64,000 nucleotides of DNA from NCBI GenBank assembly GCA_010645155.1, contig CM021316.1:534841-598840 (forward strand), in the 5' to 3' direction. Origin of the DNA: Tigriopus japonicus. Its lineage: Eukaryota; Arthropoda; Copepoda; Harpacticoida; Harpacticidae. The translations under genes and the position numbers were made by a program. Shown piece by piece: positions 44,701 through 57,510 of the stretch (position 1 is the first letter of the stretch; the number at the start of each line of letters is the position of its first letter). The notes below the pieces were generated by a model. The model was not told where the DNA came from. It saw only the letters and a program-made list of their open reading frames with translations, and did not search any database.

Positions 44701-47700
44701 TTGATTAGCTCTTGGGGCTTAACCTTCTAGAGAATAATTTCCTCAAGAAAAAGGGGTATTGCATTGGGGATCTGCGCAACCAATACCTCGATATGTTAGT
44801 GGAGACAATAAATTGAGAAACCATCTATATTCAACATGAAACGCATGAATAACCTAATGCAATGAAACCCTTCAAAGTACCACGACTAATCAGTGTTTTG
44901 AAAGTGATGGCAAATCCAGGATCTGGGACCACTCGTGAATGAGTGGTCTAGATTGTGGGTTCAAGTATCATTCCTTTAATATCCCATTCCCGTGTTCCAC
45001 TTCCAGAAAGTCTGAAATTTGCTTCATTGCATCTTCCAGGAGAGGCGTCCACAATCACTGAATGAATGGAAAAGTTCGGTCAAAATAGTTTGGACGGGAA
45101 GCAACAGAAAAATGGAAAGGTTGGGTTTTTACTATGTTGTCCACTGTTAAAACCGCAAATCAAAGGTGGAGCAAAGTTCCCTGGAGACGTTACCGTAAAC
45201 GCATCTGTAGTGCAATCCCCGAGAGACCCGCCTGCAAAAAGTGGATTTCTTTCATTGGAAATGAATCTATACTTAGTACTTACGTCTCAAGCCATTTTTT
45301 GCCCCATGACTGTCGCAAATTTTACACCATATTTTTGGAAATAATAAAAAATGATAAAAAATGATAATAATAGCTGCCTGGCACCAGCGTTAAAAAGTAT
45401 TTAATGAAGGAAAATCTACGCTCCAACTATTTTTTTGTGTCAAGAGAAATGTGCTTCTGGGCTTACCAATTGTGGTTGATGCTTCCAAACTGGGATCGGT
45501 TTCGGTTTGCCCAGTTACTGGACCGTTGATGTTAAAAGTCTAGAAAAGACGACACAATGAGAGCATTTTGGCGCGTACATTTGTCCACGTGCACTTAGGT
45601 TGTATTTGATACACCACCTTCTCCGTTTTTATTTGGAAGCCATGTGATGTGAAAGTCGCTCGTTCTTTAGTTTCTACGTCAATTTAGGATTTTAAAGAAA
45701 ACTAACATTCGCTTCACCTAGATGGCTTATACATAATTTAGCATGCCCTTAACACATCCTACTAGAGTGCCCTCTCTTGATCTCAAAATAAACAACGCTG
45801 CCGTCAGAGCAAGCCCTCTGAAGGAAGCAAAGTTGAGCTTCAATCAAAGAGAAAAATGACAATCAGCGCCATCTTGAGATAGAAACATTTCTGGGTACTT
45901 TTGGTAAATATTTAGTCTCAATTTGTGATTAGTCAGTGTGACTTTTTACTTTTTGAACACATAATATCGTAGCTGATCTCCAAAAGAGTCGAAATATGAA
46001 GAGAAATCCATTTTAAGATGGAAGCTGCAATTTTGAAAACAAATCAAAGTTGAGGATAGATCTGAAATCAAAGGACTTTGCCCCTGTTTTGGTTCCATCT
46101 AGTGGCAATTTTTGTAACCTTCAATTAACATTCTTCATAGTTTCTATTTTCATCGAAACGTATAAGTATAAAAAATAACCATTAAATGTCTGAAATATGA
46201 CCAAAACTTATCCAGAGCTTTTGCAGTTACATTCAAGCGAGGGCTTAAGCAATAAAATTCTTGATGAAACTCGATACTTAATCAAATAGTTTGAAGCCCA
46301 TACATTTACGTTCAGAGTGATTGACTAAAGAACAAAAACTTGATTGTAATTATCTTGAACTCTTTTTAAATTATTGTCATTTTCATGACAACGACAACTG
46401 GATATTTAATTGAGATTATCGTTTGTATGATTTAAGTGTGTGTGTGTGTGTGTAATCAGGTTTTATTATCTGTAGTTTTTGTAAATAAAATTTTACAGAG
46501 AGTCTCAGTAAAAGTATGACAAGTATGACTTGTCACTTGCTTCAAGAAGCGCTGAATTTCTGGATTGGGAGGCTAGCAATATGGATTAGGATTAGTCCAT
46601 GTACTGAAGAGAGATACATACAATGAATAATGAGTGAGCTCGTCCTTTTGAGGCAAGCAATTACCAGAAAAAAAGGTTAGTTTATTCATTCTCAGAAGAA
46701 TTTGTATTGAGCTTTGTGAAAGAATAACTTTTGACTCCGACGTTCATTTGATCTGAAAATTGCGTCTAGTCAACAGGCAAAATAGATCTAAACTAGTAAA
46801 GGAGATCTCTTCTTCATCGACTACATTAGTCACTCAACACGCTATTGTGGCGGCAACATCTGTCATGTTCTGAACTTATGGGCCGGTAATTTGGTTTGCT
46901 CAAGCAGAATCAAAATTCGATATCAAGGGTATTTCTTTGGATAAAACCAAGTGCAATTATGTGCTCTCCGCCCTTGATTTTGTGACACCTCAACGAGTGG
47001 AAGACAGTTTTTCCAACCCTTCGCCTAAGGGTAGCAAATATGAAGTCTTGACTGTAAATTGAGTTCTGTAAAGAAGTGTATGTATATTTCGGGGTTGGAG
47101 CAAAAATGGCAGAATTGGTCGTTTGGAGTTTGTTTTCTTCAAAGTTGGAGTCGCAGAAGTCTGATTTTTGCCAAGGTATTGCAATATTGGTCCTTGTTTT
47201 GGTTTTTGGGTTTGAAAGCTAACTACAGCCAGATGTTTTGAGACATAAACCCTGAATCAACAATGGCAGCACTGCTAATCTCCTACCTCAGAGCTAGCTA
47301 ACGTCTGAGATAGTACGTTCAAAAAACTGACCTCAGAAGTGGTTCTTGCTTGCTTCCAGTGAAATAGCTTTTTGAAAAAGGATGCTATTTAACATCACGA
47401 GGATATGGGGAATGAATATTTGCGATTCTCGTAAGTTTTCTGATTCTTGATGCGTGTTATTTTTTTTCTTTTTCCTTCTGTGAAATAAAACTTTACTTAC
47501 CGAATTTTTCAATTGAGGAAAAGAAAACCTCAATCAAAACTTAGGTTTAACGTAACAAATCTACGAATTTGAACTCGCTTGGGGACCAAAAATCATTTCA
47601 ATGTTGAGACGGTTATCAGCACAAAATGTTCATCGGTATTAAAAAAGCAAACTGGTGACTCTGAATTGATTTGAAAACGTGTTGTCGTTTACCGTGAAAT

Positions 47701-50159
47701 CAAATCTGAGTCTGCAAATGTCATCACTGCCAGGACAAACGGTATACGTGCACGGATTCAAAGTGGCGGTTGTCGATGATCTGACCAAGTAGGTGCAATT
47801 CTCAGCCGTCGATTGTCCACAGTCCAAAGTAACTAAAATGTAGAGGCGATGGTTGATTAGTAGAGCCAAGATTTTTAGGTGAAAAATTAGAAAATAATTT
47901 TTCACCTTTTTTACTGCTTTTGATGGAAAAAATTTTTTTGCCCTTTTTAGCAAAAAAATTTTTTTAACACTTTTTGGGACAAAAGGTTAATAAATGCCGA
48001 GATTTACAACATTTACCACCTGGTTTAGAGAAAGTGATTTCTAACTTAGTGAAAAATGGTCATATTTATACTATCACTAAGGAAGGGCATTGATTTAAAT
48101 TCACATTTAATTTCAAGAGGCTATAGGCAGTTCTTTGAAAAATGTAGAAAGGAGTAAAATTTACAATTATTTTTTTCCATTGGCCTTCCAAAGAAAAAGG
48201 TTGGTAGTGCATTTATCTAACTTCTTCATATTTTAAAGAATTGGCTTCTGGGCACTGAGCAAAAAAACAACGCATTGGAGGTTTTGTGAGTCAATCAAAT
48301 TTGGCGCCTCAAATGACAAGCTCGTAAACTTGTCCATGTTGAAAATGATGGTTCAAATGGCACAACTTGATAAGAATGTGGTGTGGGCGTGGTATGGTAG
48401 CCGACTGCGCCATGCAGTGTGAGGCTACTGAGGTAATCAACGGCAATAATACTTCACATTACATATTCCGATAGAAATTCAAACAGTCTCAAATGAGGAT
48501 AAAAAGCGTGTCAGGTGAATCGGGATTCTCAGGGTGACCTCGGTATACTTCAACATTCCAATACGTTCACCAATGTAAGTGTTTCTATTGTAAAAGGCGC
48601 ACAATAAGAACCTTTTTTTACTTTTTATTGGTTATTTTCTTCACCTATTTACCACTTTTTTTGGCTTTTTTCTTCACCTAAAAATCCTGGCTCTATTGAT
48701 TAGGAATTCAAATACTTGGTACATGGGAATGAAAATGGAAACCAACTTACAAATACAGCAGACTCCAAATCCATTGGCACAAGAACCGGTAGATTTTCCC
48801 CCTAAAAAAGAGGCCATTTTTGTGCATCACTATTGATGGTGATTCCTTGTCAATTTTTAGGATTAGATTATTAAGTGTGTTCTTACCCCGAGTTTCACAT
48901 TCAGCATCTGAAAGAGAGAAAGATCAAATCATAGAAAGAGATTATCAGCGTTTTCAAAATAAATTAAAATTGTTGAATTGGATCTCACTGGTGTAACAAG
49001 TTCCATTACGAGTTCCTCCGGTATTGCAAGCTTCGTTCTAAAATATTCGAGACAAAGAAAACTGAAGGGATGATCGTCAATGCTTAAAAATAAATGTAGA
49101 TGAGAAGACGGAATCAAATGCTGACTTTCTCGCGGTTGCTTACTTTGGGACGAATCTCACGATTGAACTCCTTTTGATACATGGGGTATCCACACTAAAG
49201 GTAGACTTGGCCTGTAATTCGTTACATTGGACGATTTTCGAATCTTTGCCAAATATCAAAATAATAATTTATGTCTTGTGAGCAGGTGTTTTTTTTACAA
49301 TTTTTTGGTTAGGTAAAGTTATTCGAAACTATGATTTAATTAGACATGGTAGCTTGGGCGACCCCTGCACGTTTCAAAAAATGGACGTCAAGAGAGAAAA
49401 ACTCGTCAAAATCCAATATTTTGTAAAGTAAAGATGTTGCTCATTTTCATATTTCTATGTTACGTGAACGTTTATGCAGAAAAAAAATGGTAAATTGCGA
49501 TGTGTGCCTTTCAAAGATACATCATTTTTGTCAAATTTCTCGCTCTTGACGCATGCCTTATTTTTTATATACACGTATACAGGGGTCAATCAACATACCT
49601 TGTCTAATTGAATCATTGTTTGGAACAGCTTTGTCTGACAACAAAATTTGTAAAATAACATCTGCTCACAAGAGAAAACTCTTCAGTTCGACTAATTTCA
49701 AAATTAAAAAAATCGAGCATTGAAACGAGCTACAAGCCCAGTCAACCTCTAGTCTGGATATTCCTCGTACAGTTACACAAGCAACTTCGATGTCACTGAC
49801 CCATCTTTTCGTTACCTTGTTAAGGAGGTTTCCACAAGAGTTTTCGAGTTTTAATATTTTTGATGTTGAAGTAAGATGGCGGAGTTTGTTCGCGCAATAG
49901 GACCATTAGATCCTAATGAGCAAACTCGTGGATGACTTACCTTGAAAGTGACGATTTGGAACAAGGATAATACTACAACAGAAATAGAGTAAGATTAACG
50001 TCATCGATTATCAATTGTTAATCTTCTCTTAAACAAACGCTTTTGTTGTCGATGTGCCGAAGTTGAGTTGCTCTCAGTTGCAGTCGTTGAAGTCTCCAAC
50101 TTAAACAGACAAAGAACCAAAAAGAGGCTGCCCAAGAACTTGAGGAAATGTTCCATCAT
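41708..50159 (-). CDS. CUB1b: secreted CUB-like protein, type 1 (17 coding exons, 435 aa)
   Basis: Exons in transcription order: 50039-50159, 49941-49972, 48989-49037, 48887-48907, 48751-48801, 47693-47832, 45467-45539, 45133-45231, 44974-45057, 44587-44619, 44466-44517, 43566-43606, 42475-42578, 42393-42409, 42264-42327, 41974-42130, 41708-41877. The total is 1308 nt in frame with a TAA stop. Fifteen of 17 exon lengths equal those of CUB1a. The start gives MMEHFLKFLGSLFLVLCLF, a signal peptide. Modules follow the same order: NGTCYTNAEC, GSCANGFGVCC, NCTYLVRSST, DDICRLRFDF, LICGFNSGQH, GCLQYFTGVTG, MCWRQEANTCAICW, KCQGDYIL, DRLCGRF, and the end GFNLRWTLQNCS. Intron 9 (44620-44973) has a GA donor at the position homologous to CUB1a. 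The exon 1 donor reads GTTTGT, which is weak but keeps the phase. It is divergent from CUB2b. Function unknown; a secreted location is inferred from the signal peptide. Confidence 0.88.
45780..46140 (-). repeat. Dispersed repeat, copy 2 (inverted)
   Basis: ATGACAATCAGCGCCATCTT and the block around GAGGATAGATCTGAAATCAA match 28600-29040 and 32820-32910. It lies in intron 6 of CUB1b. Confidence 0.5.
46434..46455. repeat. (TG)n microsatellite
   Basis: About eight to nine TG dinucleotides in intron 6 of CUB1b. Confidence 0.7.
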
Positions 50160-50929
50160 TGAAGATTTCTTAGAACTTGCCAAGTCCAATAAACGATGTG
50201 GGTCTTTCAGGCTAGCCCTCAAAGTAAAGACCTTCTTAGGATGATGGTTTGAAGACAAATGAAAAGAAACGAGCGCCTCTCAAAAATCGAAAGGTATCGT
50301 ATGTGGTCGGCGAAGTCAATCTTCGATAGGCATACCAGGTAAGCGTGGCCCACTTTTTTCGGATTGGATGCGAAGACACGCAAAATGTCTCGACGCTCTG
50401 TCTCGAATTTGCACAAAAAGTATTTTAACAATGGCGCCCTCTGTGCAGATTTGGGCCTAAAATGATGGGAATGGAGACCATAGAAAGAAGTAAAATACCA
50501 AGGTCACAATTGAAGTACGAAGGTTCACCATTTAGTATTGGTCAGTTTATCATGAAAATTGATTCAATCAGTCAGAAAAAGGAGAAAAAATGTATGGGAA
50601 GTTTTGATTGATTATTTTCATGCAGCAAGTTTCGACATCCCGTCGATAGGTGGCGAAACCAATGATTTCAAAAAATCCGAATTGCGCAGTTTTCGCACTT
50701 GCGCTTCCCACAGATAATCTCCGTTGAATTACAGATAATATTTTAAGCTTAGAGATTCGCTCGCATCATTACGATGCCAACGGTCAAGATTTTTGCTTGA
50801 GCGCATATGACTAAACAAATGGCAAAAGCCAATCCATGACCGTCACTATCGGTGCAAGGCTGCCAGACTGAAATGGAATGGACTTACCAAAATCGCCATT
50901 CGTTGTCCAGTTTTGATCCAAACCCCAAC
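50160..50929. promoter_or_regulatory. Shared upstream region of the divergent pair CUB1b/CUB2b
   Basis: These 770 bp separate the divergent start codons of CUB1b and CUB2b and correspond in position to the 660-bp region between CUB1a and CUB2a. By eye I could not find a long block conserved between the two regions, so shared regulation is inferred from layout only. No TATA box or gene is evident. Confidence 0.55.
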
Positions 50930-53900
50930 ATGGCTCTTCCAAAACTTGCAGCTTCTTTTATTTTTTGGACTTTGCTCGTTTCAAAACATGTTTCAACTCT
51001 GAGGGACGCACCTGAACGTTTGGAGCAAGATATTCATCGCCAAGGAAGTAAGAAAGATTTTAACGAAATCTTTTCAAAATCGCAAGGCTCAATTATCATC
51101 TTTTCCAGAGCTCATTAGTCTATTCAACATTATTCGATTTAAGGTAAGCAAGTTGAAAGCCATTGAATTGAGAACTTATTCAATCGTAAAATTTGATTTT
51201 TGTTTAGAATGAAGCATGTCAATCGACATCCCCAGGGGGAAATGTTGGGTCTTGTTTGAGTTTGCAAGAGTGTACCAACAAGGGAGGTGCCCCTTCTGGA
51301 AATTGTGCTGCTGGTGAGCTGTTTTTTAAAACCTTTCATCTTATTGATATTTTTCAGCATTTTTTATGATAACATGATGCATTGATTGTGTTTTAGGATT
51401 TGGAGTTTGTTGCGTTATTGCCATAGTTGGGTGTGGTGGAACAGTGAATAATGTAAACATTCGTATTTGAAATGTCTAATGTACAAACATTTTCAAACGT
51501 TTTTCGTTTATTCTAGAACTGCACTTACGTGAGGGTGAGTCCTTTTCGGTATCTATAAAGAAAAACTAAAGTCTTCACATTCTGTAGGCAATGTTACCTC
51601 ATTGAGATCAATATTTTAATTTGGCTCCGTTTTAGAACGATGGATTTCCTGGAACAGATTCTATGAATAGTAGAACCTGCATGGTAGGCCTTAACCGTAT
51701 TTCAAGTGGTAAATTAGGCTTCATTTTGAGTGTTGCAAAAAACTGAATGGCTCATATTTCTCATCTTCTGTATTTCAGACATCTGCCAAATCAGGTTTGT
51801 ATGCAGGAAACACAAATAGTATACTTGTGATCTTTTTCATGCCAGATTCTACAAAAAAAAGGAATCTTCTATTTTGATTCACACTTCTTCGTCATTGTTG
51901 GTATGTTTTGCCAAAATAATCGACGACATGAACGAAGTAGAAACAGATTAATTTTTAATTTTTAATTTTAATTCCAATTGCTTGTTTTCAATTTGTTCAC
52001 CTTTGTACAGGACTTGCATTGAAATTCATATAACCTTTGTCCATTTGGTCACCAAGTTGCCACTTTTTGTGACAGGGAACAAGTTTAAATAAACTTTTTA
52101 ATACATGTTTGCAACCAAGTGGAATGGTTATCCATTACAACATCGATATGTTTTAGGTTGGACTTTGAATCCACAACACAACTTCCTCTTGGTGCCGAAC
52201 TAGGTAATATCCAGTGCCAGCAGGATTCAGCGCTTAACAGTTTTGAGTCCACGTTGTTTTTTGAGCTGGAGAAGTCATCGTTAAATTCCAGAAACTTTTG
52301 AGACCAGTTATGAGATCTGAATGCAATGCTGAACACTTATTTGAGTTCGGTTAATTAGGTCACGGACAAAAACTACCAAAAACATGCTTAAAACAAATAT
52401 TTGTAAAAAGTCCAAGGTGTATTACGAACAGTGTTGTGTTGAAATATTTCGGAAATGTATTTTTCGAATCTATTTTCAATGGTCTCTTCTTTCAGCATTA
52501 TCGCAAGACCAAACAAGAGGATCGATGCATCAATTAAGACTAACGGCTCAGTAGATATTGACAATATTTTGAGTTGACACACCCAGAAGACTGCTTCAGA
52601 ATTGAGTCGAAGAAAATCGCGTTTAAGTATGTTTTAAGTGACCTAATATCTCTTTTTTTTTGCCCGTGGCCTGATGAACATAACTCAAATACATATGATG
52701 TTTTACATTCACATCTCAAAACTGGTCTCAAAAGTTTTTGGAATTTAAAAATGATCTCTCGTAGCTCACCGTGAGTCCTTGTAGCTCTTCTTCATTTAAC
52801 ATGCCCATGTATTTGGTTATCTCAACGATCTACTTTACATCAATATTATGCATGGCAATGGTTAATTGATGGTTGATCCATGGTTATAGTGTGACTAATA
52901 AATCATCCAACGGTCTATTAGCTAGAGCACAATAATAAAAGAGTACAATCATAAGGTGTGCCATGCGGGAACACCTCGCACTTCCCATGAGGTGCATATA
53001 TTGCTAGATAGGACCAGTCATCATCAGCTGTGGACAAACTGAAGTGCCTCAAATGTAGATTGGAGATTGCTACTGCATCTGCAATAGTTTTTTTTTGTTG
53101 AATTATCATCAAACTTTCTTCAATATTGGCATGAAAAGATTGACACTTGTAAAAAAAATTCAGATAAGATCCATGCCCAAATTCATCTTAAAACACAATT
53201 GGAATTCCATAAGGAGTCCCTCCAACACCATTTGAGGCGCTTTACTTCGTCCAAAACTGATGCATTGCCTCTGCTTTCTTCAAATATGTGTGTCATAGAT
53301 GTTGCCAGTCGTTACCCGCGTGAATTCACTAGATGTCCCTCTTAATAAGCGTGCTCTTTTACTATAGTGCTCTGCCATTACCCATTTCGTTTGTTAGGTT
53401 TCGATGTACCGAATGAAATCGAATAAGCGCTTTCCCGGCCTTATCCAACTTTAATCTAAGGATTGGGTGTTCAGAGCAAGACAAATACTTGGTGTCGTCT
53501 TGTTGTCGAATACAAACACAAAGACATACGTTCATATTTTGTAGTCTGACAGAAAAAAATAACTATGATTTGTCTTTGAAAAGAAATTCCAATTATTCCT
53601 GTAAAAGTCAGGAAATATCCACAGCTGATGTGCTTTCAAGTATACGTAAATAACACCTCGACACCATCGCGACCCTATCCTAAAACTTTGTTTAGGTCAC
53701 CTAGTACGGTGAATTTGTTAAGCGAATCGGGCCGGGAAACTGCCTATCCTCTGCAGTTGTGCTCAGTGCGGAAAATAAACTTGAAAGAAATAATTATCTT
53801 CCATCAAAACGAATTCTGACGATTCCGTTCTGAAAAAAACATTCTTAATTTAACTCATCAGAAATCTCCAAACTAAGAACATTGTAAGTGGTTGTATTTC

Positions 53901-56900
53901 GTTTTATTTGACATTGGTTTATTGGACTGAAAGCAATTGCACTGACATTGCCATGTGCAATCTTTTTTGACGTTTTTTTTCTATTTTATGAAAAGAATAA
54001 GAAAAATAAATATTTTTGTTTTTATATTTAATTGCAGTCATTTATTGTATTCAATCACGTCCAAAAAAAACTATCCCTATAAAAAACTCATCTCCTGTTG
54101 CTAGCTATATTAAAATATCATTAGTACTAGCTTTGAGACCTTTCAAATGATTTTGGTGTCATTTTGTAACGCCCAAGTCGAGCGCTGTGGAACTTTTTAT
54201 CCCAGTTTTATGTACATGAAACATACGCATCAGACAAAAATGAAAAATGTTTTCAGCACACTCCAATGTTTCATTGCATCAAAGTAGAAGGCTTTCTAAA
54301 CATCAAACCTGAATCTAACATACGACAACTAGGGCAAAATCTAAAAATGTGTCACCAAAATTGATGCTAAACCACTTTTTATCCAGCGAGGAGGCTGACT
54401 AATTTGTAATTTCATTATTCCTCCAGGGTCTTGCGGAGGGACTGGCGATAGTTTGACTGTTCAAAGTCCTCACTCATCATCTCAAAGTGCTTTTCCACCC
54501 GCGATTTGCGGCACTCTTACAGGTCAACATAGTACGTATTATCAATAATTGAGAAACTTTAACATGGGATATGTCTCATCTCGTTGGCTTTCAGTGTACT
54601 TTGAGAGTGGGCGAATGGGAAGTTTGGCGGGTCAGATCAATATTCTCCAAGGTTCGGGAACGGGCGAAAGACGATATAATATCAAAGTGACATACATTGA
54701 GTGTGACAGCAGAGCTCGGTTAGTAATAAAAGCAATAATCTTTAGACTTTTTTAGAAAAGACTGGCAATAATCTTTATTTTATTTGTAGAGCTCCAAGTG
54801 GTTGTACCCAATTCTTTATGGGCCTAACAGGCACAATCACCTCATATAACTTTGCCGGAAATCAGATCCTTGAAGAGCAGCTTTATGGCAATTGCATTCG
54901 CCAAAATGAGGGTAAACATCGTTAAATGAAGTGTTAATTTAGAAATCCATATTCCTTTGTTCTCACTCTTTTATACCTTTGATAAGGTTATTGTTCTGTG
55001 GTTTATTCGGAGACCCCAATCACATCGCCAGATCCCTTCAATGTGAGCCCTGTTCCAACTGGAAAAATGATGGCAGTCGTGGTAAGAAAAGTCGAATTAG
55101 AAACATCAAAAAAGTCCTCCAACTAGAGGGCTAACAGAGAAATGACACTTCAAAAATATTTGTGAGTCACCAAATCTGCACTGTGTGTGTGATGGGATGG
55201 GATTTGACAGTGAACACACCAAGTTGTGTGATTCAAAACAAGAAATTGCGTTTTCAGGGAGTCACTGACAAAATTACTCATTCAACTGCTTTGCTCAGAC
55301 AAGAGCAATACATGATGAATCAAGTCACTTGACACCCTTGCTGCTGGACTAATCAAATGTGTTCAAAACAAATCTCCACTGACTGAACTGGAGTGACATT
55401 TCTCTGTTAGCCCTCTACCTCCAACGAATCCAATTTGATTGGAATATTTTGAAAGGACAGAGAATAGAAGCAATAGAGACCTTTAAGCGCAAGCAGTAAA
55501 ATAGAAATGACGTGCAACCTTTGAGCTTCATTACACAAAATTTCAGTCTTGCGTGTCCAATAAATGAAATTAGAAGTTCAAAAATATGTCAAACTTTTGT
55601 GTCAGGGAGAAATTTTCGGAGCCGTATTAGTAGGTTGATCTCCCCGTCTTATTTCCTTTGATCTCCCAGTCTGTTGTTCGGAAAAGGACCGTTTAGCAGA
55701 AAAGCTTCAAATCCTAAAGTAAGAAAATGTCAACCAAGACCGTACCATTGGGTACGTTGGGAAGTACTCAAACTTGTTGACGCTCATTTCGAAAACGCGT
55801 AGCTTTTGACAATTACATTGCCAAAATAACACTTATATAAGGATTTATCAAGGATGAACTTGCGGATTATGATTATCAGTCAATTATATTTCGCCCATCT
55901 ACTGTATATTTTCTCCAGGACAATTGTATGGTTGATAATCACGTGACGATACCCAGCGAAGTTATCCAGTTTCAAAGCCTTGATGTTGTTGGCCTTGGTG
56001 ATCAATCGGATATCAGTAAGCATCACAATATGTGAGAGTCCATTATCAAATCTTTAATTATAATGATCCAACCTTTGGCCGCAGTAACATACGTTCCATC
56101 CATGCGATGCAGCAAGGTGTTTGGAAGTGTTCCCGGAACCACAGTACCTGGGACACTCGAATGTAAGTCTACGTTAAGAGTCAATGATTCTCTATTTTTT
56201 ATCTCTTCAAAAATGGGTTTTGGCCAATGAGGTCCACTTTGGACTAAGTGATACAGATTGATGTTCACCCATTTTAATCTTTGGTAGCACCTTTTTACAA
56301 AAGTTAAGTTACCAGATTTTTAAAAAATCTGACATTTGACTTGAGCAATTTTAATTCTTAAGGTGAATTTTGACTGTACGGGATGTCATTTTGAAGTTTC
56401 CTGCTTTCGGTTTTGGTTTCGGTTATGAGTCCTCTTTCTACCGGAGCTTTCGGTTTCAGTTATGAGCCCTTTCGGTCCATCACCGATTTCAACTATATGA
56501 ATGTATCGAATGTATGAATGTATGAATGTATATATAATAACCCAATCGACAAACCGTTCTTGCTTACCATTAAAGGTATAATGTGTGACATACTTTTTGT
56601 CACTTGTTACCCATTGTCAGTATCTTCAGCGACAAAACTTGCAGAATGCAGATATTGGAACGCAAAATGTTATTTTTAATGCAAACTGTGACATGCTTTT
56701 TGTTTGTAACGTTTCGTTTTCGTCGTGAAATTTTCTAAGGAATTGTTTACAAATACAACCTATCTGAGGGGCAAGATTTTCAGCCAAGATTTGGAGATGA
56801 AAAAACATTAACTGAAATTTAATTCATTGCGTACAGCCAAGAAGTATTGGAATCATGGAGTGGAAGGCTAACAATGAGAATTATTCCAAAATTTTGATTT

Positions 56901-57419
56901 CCAAAAGGAATAACTGAATTACGTTCTTCTGCAAATGAGACCTTGCATATGTTGACAAGAATACGTATTTCAATTTTCAGCTCAATCGAACGTCGGAGAC
57001 AAAAGTTATGCTCACTCAAAGCATTTCTTTGGTCCAAATCTGACCTAGAAAGAATGAACTAGCCCTTTTCTGGTAATTGTTTTACCATAAAAGGGCGAAC
57101 TCATTCATTCTATAAATGCTCTCCTTATAACATGAGTTTGAGAAGGCATAATTTTTCACTCGGACTTTCGATTGGGCTGAAATTTGAAATACGTGTTCTT
57201 CTTGTCTCCTTTCATCATTTGGTCGGTTGATAAAATGTTTGGCTGATAAATGCAGAGACACTGTCAAGACAAAATGGTCTAAAAGATTAATTCTTTCTTC
57301 ATGTTTTAGCGGGACGAGGTCTTCCGTTTGTGGTTAATGTGCGGACTTTGCCGAGTGCTGGAGGAACCCTGGCTGATTTGGGAGGATTCAGTCTGGATTT
57401 TCAACAAAAACCTTGCTAA
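50930..57419 (+). CDS. CUB2b: secreted CUB-like protein, type 2 (15 coding exons, 399 aa)
   Basis: Exons: 50930-51047, 51109-51143, 51208-51313, 51397-51452, 51517-51534, 51636-51708, 51779-51794, 52157-52203, 54427-54531, 54595-54718, 54790-54911, 54987-55081, 55919-56015, 56085-56162, 57310-57419. They join in frame to exactly 1200 nt with a TAA stop. Residues 1 to about 23 are a signal peptide (MALPKLAASFIFWTLLVSKH). A Cys-rich module spans about 52-95 (NEACQSTS, SGNCAAGFGVCC). The CUB-like module spans about 106-235 (NCTYVR, DICQIRLDFES, AICGTLTGQH, YFESGRMGSLAGQINILQGS). A second conserved half spans about 236-399 (GNCIRQNEGYCSVVYSETPI, ITYVPSMRC, PFVVNVRTLPSAGG, end GFSLDFQQKPC). All introns are GT-AG. 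The intron 11 acceptor is AAG and still carries AG. Intron 12 contains a hAT-type MITE. No enzyme motif is seen. This is the cleanest of the four models. Confidence 0.92.
52250..52772. mobile_element. MITE-like inverted repeat in CUB2b intron 8
   Basis: GAGCTGGAGAAGTCATCG...CTTTTGAGACCAG on the left is inverted on the right (CTGGTCTCAAAAG...). A related half copy lies at about 32260-32340 inside the foldback element. Confidence 0.5.
52923..53376. mobile_element. MITE-like repeat in CUB2b intron 8
   Basis: AGAGCACAATAATAAAAGAG at the left end is inverted near 53355-53376. Internal text (AAACTGAAGTGCCTCAAATG) recurs at about 30825-30840 and, inverted, near 53225. A related copy spans about 30690-31150. 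Confidence 0.5.
55124..55417. mobile_element. hAT-type MITE in CUB2b intron 12
   Basis: The 294-bp element has 26-bp terminal inverted repeats with one mismatch (TAGAGGGCTAACAGAGAAAT...) and a perfect 8-bp target duplication CCTCCAAC (55116-55123 and 55418-55425). There is no coding capacity. Confidence 0.9.
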
Positions 57420-57504
57420 CTATAATTACATTCATAGAAACTTTTGTGTTGCTTAGATAATTGTTGTTTTTGATTCTCAGATGTTTTGCAATGTCAATCC
57501 CATG

Positions 57505-57510
57505 AATAAA
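57505..57510 (+). promoter_or_regulatory. Polyadenylation signal AATAAA for CUB2b
   Basis: AATAAA lies 86 nt after the CUB2b stop codon. Confidence 0.6.
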
